DNA from: CALLVY01 sp937899855
GTDB lineage: Bacteria; Bacteroidota; Bacteroidia; Chitinophagales; Saprospiraceae
Reading direction: 5' to 3'
Length of the DNA stretch: 64,000 nt
Assembly (NCBI GenBank): GCA_039820405.1
Contig: JBCBQC010000002.1
Span: 1-64,000, forward strand
The position numbers and the translations under genes are program-made. This document shows positions 34,656 through 44,021 of the stretch, piece after piece. How positions within the stretch are numbered: the first letter of the stretch is position 1; each line of letters opens with the position of its first letter. The notes under the pieces were generated by a model, which was given only the letters and a program-made list of their open reading frames with translations, was not told the origin of the DNA and did no database searches.

Positions 34656-36404
34656 ATGAAAGGTTTACCTCAATCAGCACCCGGCTCCCCTCCAGCCAGT
34701 ACGGCGGCCGCCACCACGCGCATCAGCGGTGCCGAGGCCGTCCTCCGTTGCCTACTGGCCGAAGGCGTCGATACCCTTTTTGGCTATCCCGGCGGCGCCA
34801 TCATGCCCGTCTACGATGCCCTCTTCCACTATCAGGACCGCCTGCGGCACATCTTGCCCCGCCACGAACAGGGCGCCATTCACGCTGCCCAGGGCTACGC
34901 CCGGGTGACGCGCCGGACGGGCGTTTGTATGGCTACCTCGGGGCCGGGAGCCACCAACCTGTTTACCGGACTGGCCGACGCCATGATGGATTCTACACCC
35001 CTGGTCGCCATCACCGGACAGGTGTACAGCCACTTGCTGGGCAGCGATGCCTTTCAGGAGACCGACGTGGTGGGTTGTACCACCAGCATCACCAAGTGGA
35101 ACTATCAGATCACTCGGGTGGAAGAGATTCCCAACATCTTTGCCAAGGCCTTTTACATCGCCAATTCGGGACGGCCCGGCCCGGTGGTCATCGACATTAC
35201 CAAGGATGCGCAATTGGATGCTTTGGATTTCCATTACGAAAGCCAGCCCTTTATCCGCAGCTACCATCCCTATCCCCAGCCCAGCAGCGAAAGCCTCCAC
35301 GCCGCCGCCGAGCTGATCAATGCCGCTCAAAAGCCTTTTCTACTGGCGGGACACGGTATCCAGATCGCCCACGCCCAGAACATCTTCCAGCGCTTTGTCG
35401 AAAAGACGGGCATTCCCTTTGGCTGTACCATTCACGGCTTGTCGACCCTACCCAACGACCATCCCCTCCACATGGGCATGCTGGGAATGCACGGCAACTA
35501 CGGCCCCAACCTCAAGACCAACGAATGCGATGTCCTCATCGCCGTTGGGATGCGCTTCGACGATCGCGTGACGGGAGATTTGAGTCGCTACGCCAAACAG
35601 GCCCGGATCATCCACATCGAAATCGACCCCTCGGAGATCAATAAAAATGTCTTTACGCACGTCCCCATACTCTCCGATGCCCAACTCGCCCTGGAGCGCT
35701 TGCTGCCCTTGGTGGAGGAGAAAAGCTATCCCGACTGGTTGGCCGAATTTGCCGCCTGTCGGGAGATCGAACGGGCCAAGGTCATCGAACGCGACCTAAG
35801 TGCCAATGCACAGGGGCAGTTGCGAATGGGGCAGGTGGTGCGGGAGGTCTCGCGCCAGACCGACGGCCGGGCCATCGTGGCCACCGATGTGGGGCAGCAC
35901 CAGATGGTGGCGGCTCGCTATTACGAGTACCGCAACACCAACCAGTGGGTATCCTCCGGAGGGGCCGGTACGATGGGCTACGGTCTGCCCGCCGCTTTTG
36001 GAGCCAAGCTCGCGCGGCCTGAGGAGGAGGTTTTGGCCTTTATCGGAGATGGTGGCTTCCAAATGACCATCCAGGAGCTGGGCATGCTGGCACAGTGGCG
36101 AGTGGGGGTAAAAATCGTTTTGCTGGACAACGAGTACTTGGGCATGGTACGCCAGTGGCAGCAGCTGTTTTTTGAACGGCGCTACTCTTCGGTGGCCCTG
36201 CAAAATCCCGACTTCCTCCAAATTGCGAGGGGCTTTGGCGTACCGGGACGTCTGGTGGAAAAGCCGGAAGACCTGGAAACGGCGGTAGCCGAAATGCTAA
36301 CGAGCGAAGGCCCCTTTTTACTGCACGTACGGGTCGAGAAAGAAGAGAACATATTTCCGATGATTGCGGCGGGTTGCAGCGTCTCCGAAATCCGGCTGGA
36401 ATAA
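34656..36404 (+). CDS. ilvB: acetolactate synthase large subunit IlvB
   Basis: Catalytic subunit of 582 residues that condenses pyruvate with pyruvate or 2-oxobutyrate, the first common step of Val, Leu and Ile synthesis. The TPP-activating Glu is in PRHEQGAIHAAQGYAR. The central FAD-associated domain is at about 210-350. The TPP/Mg motif is in IGDGGFQMTIQELG with the metal Asn in LLDNEYLGMVRQWQ. A 25-residue Ala/Thr-rich extension precedes the domain. It lies 49 bases after ilvD and 24 before ilvN, its regulatory partner. Confidence 0.97.
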   Translation: MKGLPQSAPGSPPASTAAATTRISGAEAVLRCLLAEGVDTLFGYPGGAIMPVYDALFHYQDRLRHILPRHEQGAIHAAQGYARVTRRTGVCMATSGPGATNLFTGLADAMMDSTPLVAITGQVYSHLLGSDAFQETDVVGCTTSITKWNYQITRVEEIPNIFAKAFYIANSGRPGPVVIDITKDAQLDALDFHYESQPFIRSYHPYPQPSSESLHAAAELINAAQKPFLLAGHGIQIAHAQNIFQRFVEKTGIPFGCTIHGLSTLPNDHPLHMGMLGMHGNYGPNLKTNECDVLIAVGMRFDDRVTGDLSRYAKQARIIHIEIDPSEINKNVFTHVPILSDAQLALERLLPLVEEKSYPDWLAEFAACREIERAKVIERDLSANAQGQLRMGQVVREVSRQTDGRAIVATDVGQHQMVAARYYEYRNTNQWVSSGGAGTMGYGLPAAFGAKLARPEEEVLAFIGDGGFQMTIQELGMLAQWRVGVKIVLLDNEYLGMVRQWQQLFFERRYSSVALQNPDFLQIARGFGVPGRLVEKPEDLETAVAEMLTSEGPFLLHVRVEKEENIFPMIAAGCSVSEIRLE

Positions 36405-36428
36405 TGCTGGGATAAAAATATACGGATC

Positions 36429-36983
36429 ATGACAAAAGAATTTACCATCACGGTGTACACCGAACACAAGACGGGTTTGCTAACGCGGGTGGTCTCCGTG
36501 TTTACGCGTCGCCACCTCAATATCGAGAGCCTAACCGTTTCCGAGTCCTCCATCAAGGGCATTCACCGCTTTATCATCGTAGTGGTGGTGGCGGAGGAGA
36601 TGGTGCGCAAACTCGTGGCCCAGCTCGAAAAACAAATCGACGTCATCAAGGCCTTTTACTACGACAACGAGGAAATCATTTACCAGGAAATTGCGCTATA
36701 CAAGGTACCGACGGAGGCTTTCAACCAAGGTAATAAGGTGGAGCAGATCATTCGCGCTCACAATGCGCGAATTCTCGAGATCGAGGCCGAATACATCGTC
36801 ATCGAAAAAACGGGTCACGCCCACGAGACCAAGGCGCTACTGGAGGCCCTCGAAAAAATTGGCATTTACGAATTCGTCCGCTCCGGCCGGGTGGCCGTGG
36901 TCAAACCCATGGAGCGACTCAATACTTATCTCAAATCGCTGGACGGCCGTGCGCCTTCCGAGTCGGGACAGCATCCCCACTAG
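36429..36983 (+). CDS. ilvN: acetolactate synthase small subunit IlvN
   Basis: Regulatory subunit of 184 residues. An N-terminal ACT domain (FTITVYTEHKTGLLTRVVSVFTRRHLNIESL) binds valine for feedback inhibition in the family. A C-terminal domain follows (VEQIIRAHNARILEIEAEYIVIEKTG). It follows ilvB directly, as expected for subunits made together. Confidence 0.95.
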   Translation: MTKEFTITVYTEHKTGLLTRVVSVFTRRHLNIESLTVSESSIKGIHRFIIVVVVAEEMVRKLVAQLEKQIDVIKAFYYDNEEIIYQEIALYKVPTEAFNQGNKVEQIIRAHNARILEIEAEYIVIEKTGHAHETKALLEALEKIGIYEFVRSGRVAVVKPMERLNTYLKSLDGRAPSESGQHPH

Positions 36984-37029
36984 CGGATAGCTGTATTCGA
37001 ACCTATAAACTCACTAAAAAGACAATATC

Positions 37030-38094
37030 ATGGCAACGATTAATTTTGGCGGGGTAGAAGAAAACGTCGTTACCCGCGAAGAATTTCCCCTGGAAAAAGC
37101 CCAGGCGGTGCTCCACGACGAAACCATCGCCATCATTGGCTACGGGGTACAAGGCCCCGGGCAGGCCCTCAACTTACGCGACAACGGCATGCGGGTCATC
37201 GTCGGACAACGGCAGCCCTCCCCTTCCTGGGACAAGGCCGTCGCCGATGGCTTCGTACCCGGCGAGACGCTCTTCCCCATCGAAGAGGCCGCCCGACGGG
37301 GAACCATCATCCAGTACCTCCTCTCCGATGCGGCCCAGATTGCAGTATGGCCCAAGCTCCGTCCTCACCTCACCGAAGGCAAAGCCCTCTACTTTTCGCA
37401 CGGCTTTGGCATCACCTACCGCGACCGGACCGGCATCGTCCCACCGGACAACGTCGACGTCATCCTCGCGGCTCCCAAGGGCTCGGGTACCAGTCTGCGG
37501 CGCCTGTTCCTGGCCGGCAAAGGCCTCAACTCCAGCTACGCCATCGAGCAGGATTATACCGGCCGGGCCTACGAACGGGTCATCGCCCTGGGCATCGGCA
37601 TTGGCTCTGGTTATCTCTTCGAGACCGATTTCAAACGCGAAGTGTACAGTGACCTCACCGGCGAACGGGGAACCCTGATGGGGGCCATCGCTGGCATCTT
37701 CGAAGCCCAGTACGATTTGCTCCGCCGCCGGGGCCACAGCCCCAGCGAGGCCTTCAACGAAACGGTAGAGGAATTGACCCAAAGTCTGATGCCCCTGGTG
37801 GCCGAAAACGGCATGGACTGGATGTACGCCAATTGCTCTACCACCGCCCAGCGGGGAGCCCTGGATTGGAAAAACAAATTCCGCGACGCGGTAGCTCCGG
37901 TCTTTGAAGAACTCTACGACAGCGTCGCCTCCGGTCAGGAGGCCCAACGATCGATCGACAGCAATGGCCAGGCCGACTACCGCGAGAAATTGGAAGTCGA
38001 ACTGCGCGAGTTGCGCGAATCCGAAATGTGGCAGGCGGGCAAAGCCGTACGCAGTTTGCGACCGGAAAAAAATCGGATCGAGGTCAATTCCTAA
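37030..38094 (+). CDS. ilvC: ketol-acid reductoisomerase IlvC
   Basis: Enzyme of 354 residues that isomerises and reduces acetolactate with NADPH and Mg, the second step of the pathway. The nucleotide site is IAIIGYGVQGPGQALNLRDNG, with Arg and Ser/Gln residues downstream (VGQRQPSPSW) suiting NADPH. The metal-binding helices lie in SDLTGERGTLMGAIAGIFEAQ and NETVEELTQSLMPLV. It has one knotted domain, the short class I form. It completes ilvDBNC; leu and ilvE genes are not in the window. A hairpin follows at 38131. Confidence 0.97.
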   Translation: MATINFGGVEENVVTREEFPLEKAQAVLHDETIAIIGYGVQGPGQALNLRDNGMRVIVGQRQPSPSWDKAVADGFVPGETLFPIEEAARRGTIIQYLLSDAAQIAVWPKLRPHLTEGKALYFSHGFGITYRDRTGIVPPDNVDVILAAPKGSGTSLRRLFLAGKGLNSSYAIEQDYTGRAYERVIALGIGIGSGYLFETDFKREVYSDLTGERGTLMGAIAGIFEAQYDLLRRRGHSPSEAFNETVEELTQSLMPLVAENGMDWMYANCSTTAQRGALDWKNKFRDAVAPVFEELYDSVASGQEAQRSIDSNGQADYREKLEVELRELRESEMWQAGKAVRSLRPEKNRIEVNS

Positions 38095-38130
38095 ACCCAG
38101 TCCGCCCCCCAATCGCTTCCCCGCTTCCGG

Positions 38131-38160
38131 GCCGGGGGATGGCTCCGGCTATCCCCCGGC
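38131..38160 (+). terminator. hairpin downstream of ilvC
   Basis: GCCGGGGGAT and ATCCCCCGGC form a perfect 10-bp stem around a 10-base loop, 36 bases after ilvC. There is no T-run, so it may be a weak terminator or mRNA-end stabiliser. Confidence 0.5.
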
Positions 38161-38348
38161 ATCTCCACAGTGCATTTTCGGCAGGACCCTCTCCTCGTTC
38201 TACTCCCTCATTTAGGCATTCATTTTTTTTATCCCCGTATTTACTTTCGTATATTTAGTCAACCCGAGCTATTTTGAGGAAGTTGATTTGACGTCCGCCT
38301 TTGACGCGGAAGCATACCATCACGCGAAATTTAAATACCGATTCACAC

Positions 38349-40064
38349 ATGCCACTATTTGATGAGAATAGTCCCATGGAATACGATGCCATCGTCATTG
38401 GTACCGGAATCAGTGGGGGTTGGGCCGCCAAAGAGCTCTGCGAGAAAGGATTAAAAACACTGGTGCTCGATCGCGGGCGCAATGTGGTTCACCGCCGGGA
38501 TTACCCTACTGCCAACGACGACCCCTGGGACAACCAGTACCGGGGGCAGCTGAGTCACCAGGAAATGCAGCATTATCCCGTGCAATCACGAACCGGTTAC
38601 ATCACCCGTCCCGAGCACGTTCACTTCTTTGTAAAAGATACGGAACATCCCTATTCCGAGGCTGCCGGAACCCGTTTTGATTGGATTCGCGGTTACCAGG
38701 TTGGTGGACGTTCGCTGGTCTGGGGTCGCCAGAGCTACCGTTGGAGCGAAATGGATTTTGAAGCCAACGCCCGCGATGGCTACGGGGTCGATTGGCCCAT
38801 CCGCTATCGGGACATCCAGGCCTGGTACGATTACGTCGAGCGCTTTGTTGGGGTCAGTGGGCAAAACGAGGGCCTGTCCCAATTGCCCGATGGGCAGCTG
38901 CTGCCCCCCATGGAGCTCAACTGTGTGGAGCGGGAGCTCAAAAAGGGCATCGAAGCCAATTTTTCCGAGCGCCTCCTCACCATCGGCCGTACGGCACACA
39001 TCACGGGCGATCAACCCATCGGTACCCGGGGGGTCTGTCAGTCGCGCAACCGCTGTATGCGGGGTTGTCCCTACGGTGCCTACTTTAGCAGCAATTCCTC
39101 TACCCTCCCCGCTGCCGAAGCGACCGGCAACATGACGCTCCGCCCCCACTCCATCGCCTTCGAAATCATTTACGACGATGCCAAGGGCCGCGCCACCGGC
39201 GTCCGGGTAATCGATAGCCAGACCAAGCAGACCCTGGACTTTAAGGCGCGCATCATTTTTTGCAATGCTTCGGCCATCGCCTCCACCTGGATCTTGCTAA
39301 ACAGTACTTCGCGGCGTTTTCCACAGGGCATGGGCAACGATAGTGGAGAGTTGGGACACAACATCATGGATCATCACTTCAAGGTGGGCGCCTCGGGGAC
39401 TTATCCCGGTTTTGAGGACCGCTATTATCGGGGCCGGCGGCCGAATGGTTTTTACATCCCCCGTTTTCAGAACCTCCATCCAAAGACAAACCGCAAAGAT
39501 TACCTCCGGGGCTACGGCTACCAGGGAAGTGCCAACCGGGCCAACTGGATGCGGGGCATTGCCGAATTTGGCTTCGGGGCCGACTTCAAGGACCAACTTT
39601 TCCAACCCGGCCCCTGGCAAATCGGAATGACCGCCTTCGGCGAAGTACTCCCCTACCACGACAACTACCTGAGCCTCGACACCGAGCGGGTGGATCAGTG
39701 GGGACTCCCGACCATCCATTTTTCGACCACCATCCGCGAAAACGAACGGAACATGCGTAAGGACATGGCCCTGGCGGCGGCCGAGATGCTGGAAGCCGCG
39801 GGATTTAAGGACGTCAGCCCCTACGAAAGCCCCTACGGCATCGGCCTGGGCATCCACGAGATGGGGACCGCCCGGATGGGGCGCGATCCCAAAACTTCGG
39901 TCCTCAACCGCTGGAACCAAATCCACAGCGTACCCAATGTCTTTGTGACCGACGGCGCTTGTATGAGCTCGGCGGCTTGCCAAAATCCATCCCTGACCTA
40001 CATGGCCCTGACGGCGCGGGCGGCCGACCATGCCGTTCGGGAATTGAAACGTATGAACCTCTAA
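38349..40064 (+). CDS. GMC-family FAD oxidoreductase
   Basis: Oxidoreductase of 571 residues from the ATG at 38349; an upstream start at 38301 would add 16 residues of poor quality. The FAD-binding Rossmann motif is IVIGTGISGGWAAKELCEKGLKTLVLDRG, and the second FAD contact RGYQVGGRSLVWGRQSYRW is intact. A Cys cluster (GVCQSRNRCMRGCPYG) resembles gluconate-2-dehydrogenase-type large subunits. The active-site end is GTARMGRDPKTSVLNRWNQIH. The small partner subunit is encoded 10 bases downstream, so the pair likely forms a sugar-acid or sugar alcohol dehydrogenase linked to the envelope. The substrate is unknown. Confidence 0.92.
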   Translation: MPLFDENSPMEYDAIVIGTGISGGWAAKELCEKGLKTLVLDRGRNVVHRRDYPTANDDPWDNQYRGQLSHQEMQHYPVQSRTGYITRPEHVHFFVKDTEHPYSEAAGTRFDWIRGYQVGGRSLVWGRQSYRWSEMDFEANARDGYGVDWPIRYRDIQAWYDYVERFVGVSGQNEGLSQLPDGQLLPPMELNCVERELKKGIEANFSERLLTIGRTAHITGDQPIGTRGVCQSRNRCMRGCPYGAYFSSNSSTLPAAEATGNMTLRPHSIAFEIIYDDAKGRATGVRVIDSQTKQTLDFKARIIFCNASAIASTWILLNSTSRRFPQGMGNDSGELGHNIMDHHFKVGASGTYPGFEDRYYRGRRPNGFYIPRFQNLHPKTNRKDYLRGYGYQGSANRANWMRGIAEFGFGADFKDQLFQPGPWQIGMTAFGEVLPYHDNYLSLDTERVDQWGLPTIHFSTTIRENERNMRKDMALAAAEMLEAAGFKDVSPYESPYGIGLGIHEMGTARMGRDPKTSVLNRWNQIHSVPNVFVTDGACMSSAACQNPSLTYMALTARAADHAVRELKRMNL

Positions 40065-40074
40065 AATCCACCGT

Positions 40075-40722
40075 ATGAATCGACGTGATGCTTTACAACG
40101 AATGGGAATTGGGATGGGCTACAGCCTCTCGGCGGCCAGCCTGGCCAGTCTTTTCCACGCTTGCCAGTCCGAAGCCAGTACTAGCACTACGGCAGCGAGT
40201 GAGGCCCTGCCCAGCGCTTTTTTTCAGCCGGGCGAAGCCCGGGCCATTCGGGGGCTACTCGACATTTTACTCCCCGCTACCGATACCCCTTCCGCCTCCG
40301 AGCTGGGGGTCGATCGACTGTGTGACCTGATCCTGGCCGAGGTGTATTCGCCAGAAAACCAAGCGGCTTTTCGCCGGGGCATGCAGCATTTCTTTACCGA
40401 TTTTGCCGATGATCGTGCCTTGGGTAATGCCACCGCAGCCCAACTCCGTACGCTAGTGGAGCGCCATACGACCCAACTGAGCAGCGCCGAACGCACCCGG
40501 GTCGAGTCGTTTTGGCAGGGTAGTGAGGCCCCCAGTGACCCAGCCCTACTCCCCGAATACGAGCGCTTCCGCTTTTGGCGGAGTCTGCGCCAACTGGCGA
40601 TTGCGGGCTACTTCAGTAGCGAGTTGATTGCTACCGAGCACTTGGTGTACCTCCCGGTGCCCGGCCCCTACCAAGGTTGTATTCCCCTCGAAGACGTGGG
40701 AGGAACCTGGGCCCTCAGGTAA
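40075..40722 (+). CDS. gluconate 2-dehydrogenase subunit 3 family protein
   Basis: Small subunit of 215 residues. The N-terminus NRRDALQRMGIGMGYSLSAASLASLFHACQS is a twin-arginine signal with a possible lipobox at FHAC. The rest is the helical subunit-3 domain (FFQPGEARAIRGLLDILLPATDTPSASELGV). In known enzymes this subunit carries the flavin subunit across the membrane by the Tat route. Co-expression with the GMC gene fits that. Confidence 0.92.
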   Translation: MNRRDALQRMGIGMGYSLSAASLASLFHACQSEASTSTTAASEALPSAFFQPGEARAIRGLLDILLPATDTPSASELGVDRLCDLILAEVYSPENQAAFRRGMQHFFTDFADDRALGNATAAQLRTLVERHTTQLSSAERTRVESFWQGSEAPSDPALLPEYERFRFWRSLRQLAIAGYFSSELIATEHLVYLPVPGPYQGCIPLEDVGGTWALR

Positions 40723-40871
40723 GGGCGCTTTTAAAAAGGGGTTGGGTGGACGAATAGTGGTTGGTCGCTGGTTTTATGGAGCGATGTGGGGCCTCCTCCC
40801 CCTTTTTAGATGTGCGAACGAGGTTAAGAAACTGTCAAAAAGGACGGCCGCGGTACCAAAGCGGGGTAGCA

Positions 40872-40903
40872 TTTCGTTTTTTTGCCGCATTCAAGTACCT
40901 TTG
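40872..40903 (+). promoter_or_regulatory. candidate promoter of the OmpH gene
   Basis: TACCTTTG at 40896-40903 matches the TANNTTTG box, with TTTC at 40872-40875, 20 bases upstream. The start codon is 25 bases downstream, so the leader would be short. Confidence 0.5.
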
Positions 40904-40927
40904 CAAAAATTTAAATCAACGAATAGC

Positions 40928-41446
40928 ATGAAGAATTTGATCCAAATCAGCTTTTTGACGCTCACCCTGGCGATGGTGGCGTTCCAAACCGGCTTCGGTC
41001 AAAAGTACGGCTACATCAACTCCGGTAACCTGCTCGAAAAAATGCCCGATCGCGCCGCAGCTGATGAGCAGTTGGAAGCCTTCCAAAACCCCCTGTTGGA
41101 AGATGGCAAAGCCAAGGTAAAGGCACTGGAAACCAAGGTGGAGCAACTGTACCGAGAAATCGAAGAAGGCAAGCTTTCGCAAGTACAAATTCAGGATCGC
41201 CAGACGGCCCTCCAGCAGGAACAGGAAGTGATTGCCAAATACGAACAAGAAGTACAGGAGAAGATTTTGAAGAAGCGAGAGGAACTGCTCCAGCCCATTT
41301 TGAATAGGGTCCAATCCGCAATCGAGGAGGTGGCTAAGGAAAATAGCTACACGATGATTTTTGACGCCAGCCTGTTCAATGTCCTGCTCTACGCCAAAGA
41401 TTCGGACGATTTGACCGCCCGGGTGGAGCAAAAATTGGGCATCTAA
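40928..41446 (+). CDS. OmpH/Skp-family periplasmic chaperone
   Basis: The frame is open upstream to 40628, but the ATG at 40928 begins a signal peptide ending in GFGQ, giving 172 residues. The mature protein starts KYGYINSGNLLEKMPD, the usual OmpH start, followed by a long charged coiled coil and a compact C-terminal strand region (YTMIFDASLFNVLLYAKDSDDLT). Skp-like trimers hold unfolded outer-membrane proteins in the periplasm. It is monocistronic, with its own promoter and hairpin. Confidence 0.93.
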   Translation: MKNLIQISFLTLTLAMVAFQTGFGQKYGYINSGNLLEKMPDRAAADEQLEAFQNPLLEDGKAKVKALETKVEQLYREIEEGKLSQVQIQDRQTALQQEQEVIAKYEQEVQEKILKKREELLQPILNRVQSAIEEVAKENSYTMIFDASLFNVLLYAKDSDDLTARVEQKLGI

Positions 41447-41459
41447 GCCCCAGCTCCAC

Positions 41460-41498
41460 AGCGACTTTCACGGCTGAGGAATGGCGGTGAAAGTCGCT
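41460..41498. terminator. hairpin between convergent genes
   Basis: AGCGACTTTCAC at 41460-41471 and GTGAAAGTCGCT at 41487-41498 form a perfect 12-bp stem. It lies between the ends of the OmpH gene and the M50 protease gene and lacks a long T-run. It may serve both. Confidence 0.6.
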
Positions 41499-41506
41499 CC
41501 CTATCC

Positions 41507-42625
41507 TCATTTGATGAGTTTCTGCTGTAAGCGCAGAAAATTGTTCATCATACTCACATCAATCACTCCCACCAATTTGTCGTCCTCGTAAACGGGCAAA
41601 ATACTGTAGCCCTGCTCCTGCATCTTGAGAAAGATTGTCTTGAGTGAAGTATCGGGGTCGATCACTTCAAAACGGTCGCTGAGGTAGCTGGCCACGGGAG
41701 CGCTTTCGTCTTTTTGCTTGATGGCCTCCAGGAGAAACTCCTCGTGAAGGACGCCAATGACTTTTTCCGCCTCGTTCATCACGAGAAAGTTCTTTTCCAC
41801 GCCCTGTTTCAAACCCTCTACCGCCCGTTCCAAGGACTCTTCCGACCGCAAGGCTGTAAACTGTCGACGCAATAGCTCCCGGACCGTGTTCTCGGTCAGC
41901 AAACTCTCCAGACGGACCACCCGGTATTCCTGCGCAGCGGTGAAGAAGACAAACAATCCAATAAAGATGTTGAGGAAAACCCCTTGATAAAAGCCGTGGA
42001 ACATAAAGCCTACCGCCAGGGCCTGCCCGACGTAAGCCGCCAACTGCGTGGCGCGACGACGCCCCAACCGAATCGACAGCAGGGCTCGAAACACCCGCCC
42101 CCCATCCATCGGAAAAGCGGGCAAGAGGTTAAAACTCGCCAGCAGGATATTGATCATAAACAGGATGGGGATAAAGTGTAGGGACAAATCCGCTAGGGTG
42201 GGCGCGCTCCCCCCCTGCAACAATTGGCGGGCGATCGTCCAGACGCTATCGAAGGGATAAATCAAAAAATAAGGGGCCATCACGCAGCAGATGGCCACGT
42301 TGACCAGGGGCCCCGCCAGGGCGATGGAAAATTCCTGCCAGGGTTGTTCGGGTAGCCTTTCGAGGCGGGCAACGCCACCGATGGGCGAGAGAATGATGTC
42401 GCGGGTCTTTACGCCGTAGTGCCTGGCGGTGAGGGCGTGGCCGTATTCGTGGAGAACGACGCAGAAAAAGAGGGCCAAAATGAACAGGGCCAGCCAGGCC
42501 ACGAGCCCCAACTGAAAACCCGTGCCGTAGGCCACGTAAGCGGGCCACAGAAGAAGCAGGCCAAAGGTCCAGTGGAGCTTGACCGGGATATCGGCGACGG
42601 TGACGATCTTGAAGGTCCCTCTCAT
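41507..42625 (-). CDS. M50 site-2 protease-like protein with CBS domains
   Basis: Intramembrane zinc metalloprotease of 372 residues. The zinc motif HEYGH lies in a membrane helix (about residue 60-64) and the second metal ligand in LLPAFPMDGGRVFRAL. Five or six membrane helices are predicted in the first 230 residues. Residues 240-370 hold a pair of CBS domains (NTVRELLRRQFTALRSEESLERAV; FEVIDPDTSLKTIFLKMQEQGYSILPVYEDDKLVGVI) that may bind adenine nucleotides to regulate the protease. The substrate is unknown; this family includes SpoIVFB-like enzymes. Confidence 0.93.
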   Translation of the reverse strand: MRGTFKIVTVADIPVKLHWTFGLLLLWPAYVAYGTGFQLGLVAWLALFILALFFCVVLHEYGHALTARHYGVKTRDIILSPIGGVARLERLPEQPWQEFSIALAGPLVNVAICCVMAPYFLIYPFDSVWTIARQLLQGGSAPTLADLSLHFIPILFMINILLASFNLLPAFPMDGGRVFRALLSIRLGRRRATQLAAYVGQALAVGFMFHGFYQGVFLNIFIGLFVFFTAAQEYRVVRLESLLTENTVRELLRRQFTALRSEESLERAVEGLKQGVEKNFLVMNEAEKVIGVLHEEFLLEAIKQKDESAPVASYLSDRFEVIDPDTSLKTIFLKMQEQGYSILPVYEDDKLVGVIDVSMMNNFLRLQQKLIK

Positions 42626-42669
42626 GTATTACATTAAACGAGAAAAATCGGCATTGGTTGTCTTGGTGA

Positions 42670-42706
42670 AAAACAAAAGGGCAGCAGACGCGTGCGCCTG
42701 CTGCCC
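42670..42706 (-). terminator. terminator of the acyl-CoA dehydrogenase gene
   Basis: Perfect 9-bp stem GGGCAGCAG / CTGCTGCCC at 42679-42706. On the minus strand it is followed by TTTTGTTTTTC, a good termination tail. Confidence 0.8.
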
Positions 42707-42728
42707 CGGATCGGTAGATCCTATTTCA

Positions 42729-43916
42729 TTATGCCTCCTGCATCGAAAGGGGCAGGGTAGGTAGGTAAAGCTTGTTGTTTTTCAAAATCTCCCGCGAGAT
42801 CACGATCCGTTGGATTTCGCTCGTGCCTTCGTAAATCTGGGTGATCTTGGCGTCGCGCATCAGTCGCTCGACGTGGTATTCCTTGACGAAGCCGTAGCCC
42901 CCGTGGACTTGAACGGCCTCCACCGTGTGGCGCATCGCCACTTCCGAGGCGTAGACCTTGGCCATCGAGCTGGCCGCCGCGTAGTCCTGGTGGTAGTCCT
43001 TGAGGTAGGCCGCCCGGTACACCAGCAGCTTGGCCGCTTCGATTTCCGTAGCCATGTCCGCAATTTTGAAGGCGATGGCCTGGTGCTTACTGATTTCCCG
43101 ACCGAAGGCCTTGCGCTCGTTGGCGTATTGGACGGCCAGTTCGTAAGCGCCACCCGCGATGCCCAGGGCCTGGGCGGCAATGCCAATCCGACCACCAGAA
43201 AGCACCTTCATGGCAAATTTAAACCCAAAACCATCCTCGCCAATCCGGTTGCTCTTGGGCACCTTGACGTCGTTGTACATGATGGTATGCGTATCCGAAG
43301 AGCGAATCCCCAATTTGTCCTCCTTGGCACCTACGACCACACCGTCCCAGTCGGCTTCTACGATGAGGGCGTTGATCCCACGGTGTCCCTGGCTGGGATC
43401 GGTTTGGGCAATGACCAAGTGAACGCTCGAACTCCTACCGTTGGTAATCCAGTTTTTGGTACCATTGACGAGGTAATAATCGCCCATGTCCACCGCCGTG
43501 GTGCGCTGGCTGGTCGCATCGCTACCCGCCTCGGGCTCGGAGAGACAGAAAGAACCAATAATTTCACCACTCGCCAGACGAGGGAGGTATTTCAATTTTT
43601 GCTCCTCCGTTCCGTAGGTTTCGATTCCCCAGCAAACCAAGGAATTATTGACCGACATAATCACGGAGCAAGAATTATCTACTTTGGAGATTTCTTCAAT
43701 GGCCAGGGCATAGGAAATCGTATCCATTCCACCGCCACCGTATTGGGGATCCACCATCATTCCCATAAAACCCAGTTCCCCCATCTGCCGGACCTGATCG
43801 GTCGGAAACAGCATTTTGGAATCGCGCTCGATGACGCCGGGCTTGAGTTCCTTTTGGGCAAACTCCCGGGCTGCCGCCTGGACCGCCAATTGTTCTTCAT
43901 TCAATTCAAATACCAT
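42729..43916 (-). CDS. acyl-CoA dehydrogenase
   Basis: Flavoenzyme of 395 residues that introduces the 2,3-double bond into acyl-CoA. The N-terminal helical, middle beta and C-terminal helical domains are all present. FAD-binding features are SEPEAGSDATSQRT and TNWITNGRSS-like strands; the catalytic Glu is in QIYEGTSEIQRIVISREI. The length is typical of short-chain or butyryl-type members, but chain length cannot be read from sequence alone. It stands alone, with its own terminator. Confidence 0.95.
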   Translation of the reverse strand: MVFELNEEQLAVQAAAREFAQKELKPGVIERDSKMLFPTDQVRQMGELGFMGMMVDPQYGGGGMDTISYALAIEEISKVDNSCSVIMSVNNSLVCWGIETYGTEEQKLKYLPRLASGEIIGSFCLSEPEAGSDATSQRTTAVDMGDYYLVNGTKNWITNGRSSSVHLVIAQTDPSQGHRGINALIVEADWDGVVVGAKEDKLGIRSSDTHTIMYNDVKVPKSNRIGEDGFGFKFAMKVLSGGRIGIAAQALGIAGGAYELAVQYANERKAFGREISKHQAIAFKIADMATEIEAAKLLVYRAAYLKDYHQDYAAASSMAKVYASEVAMRHTVEAVQVHGGYGFVKEYHVERLMRDAKITQIYEGTSEIQRIVISREILKNNKLYLPTLPLSMQEA

Positions 43917-44021
43917 GTCTTATAAATTTGGTTAGGAATCGCTCAATCAAATATCATAGCGAATTTACGCCAATTCCCACTGAAATACTAACTTTTGGCC
44001 AAAAGATGACCCCGATCCGAC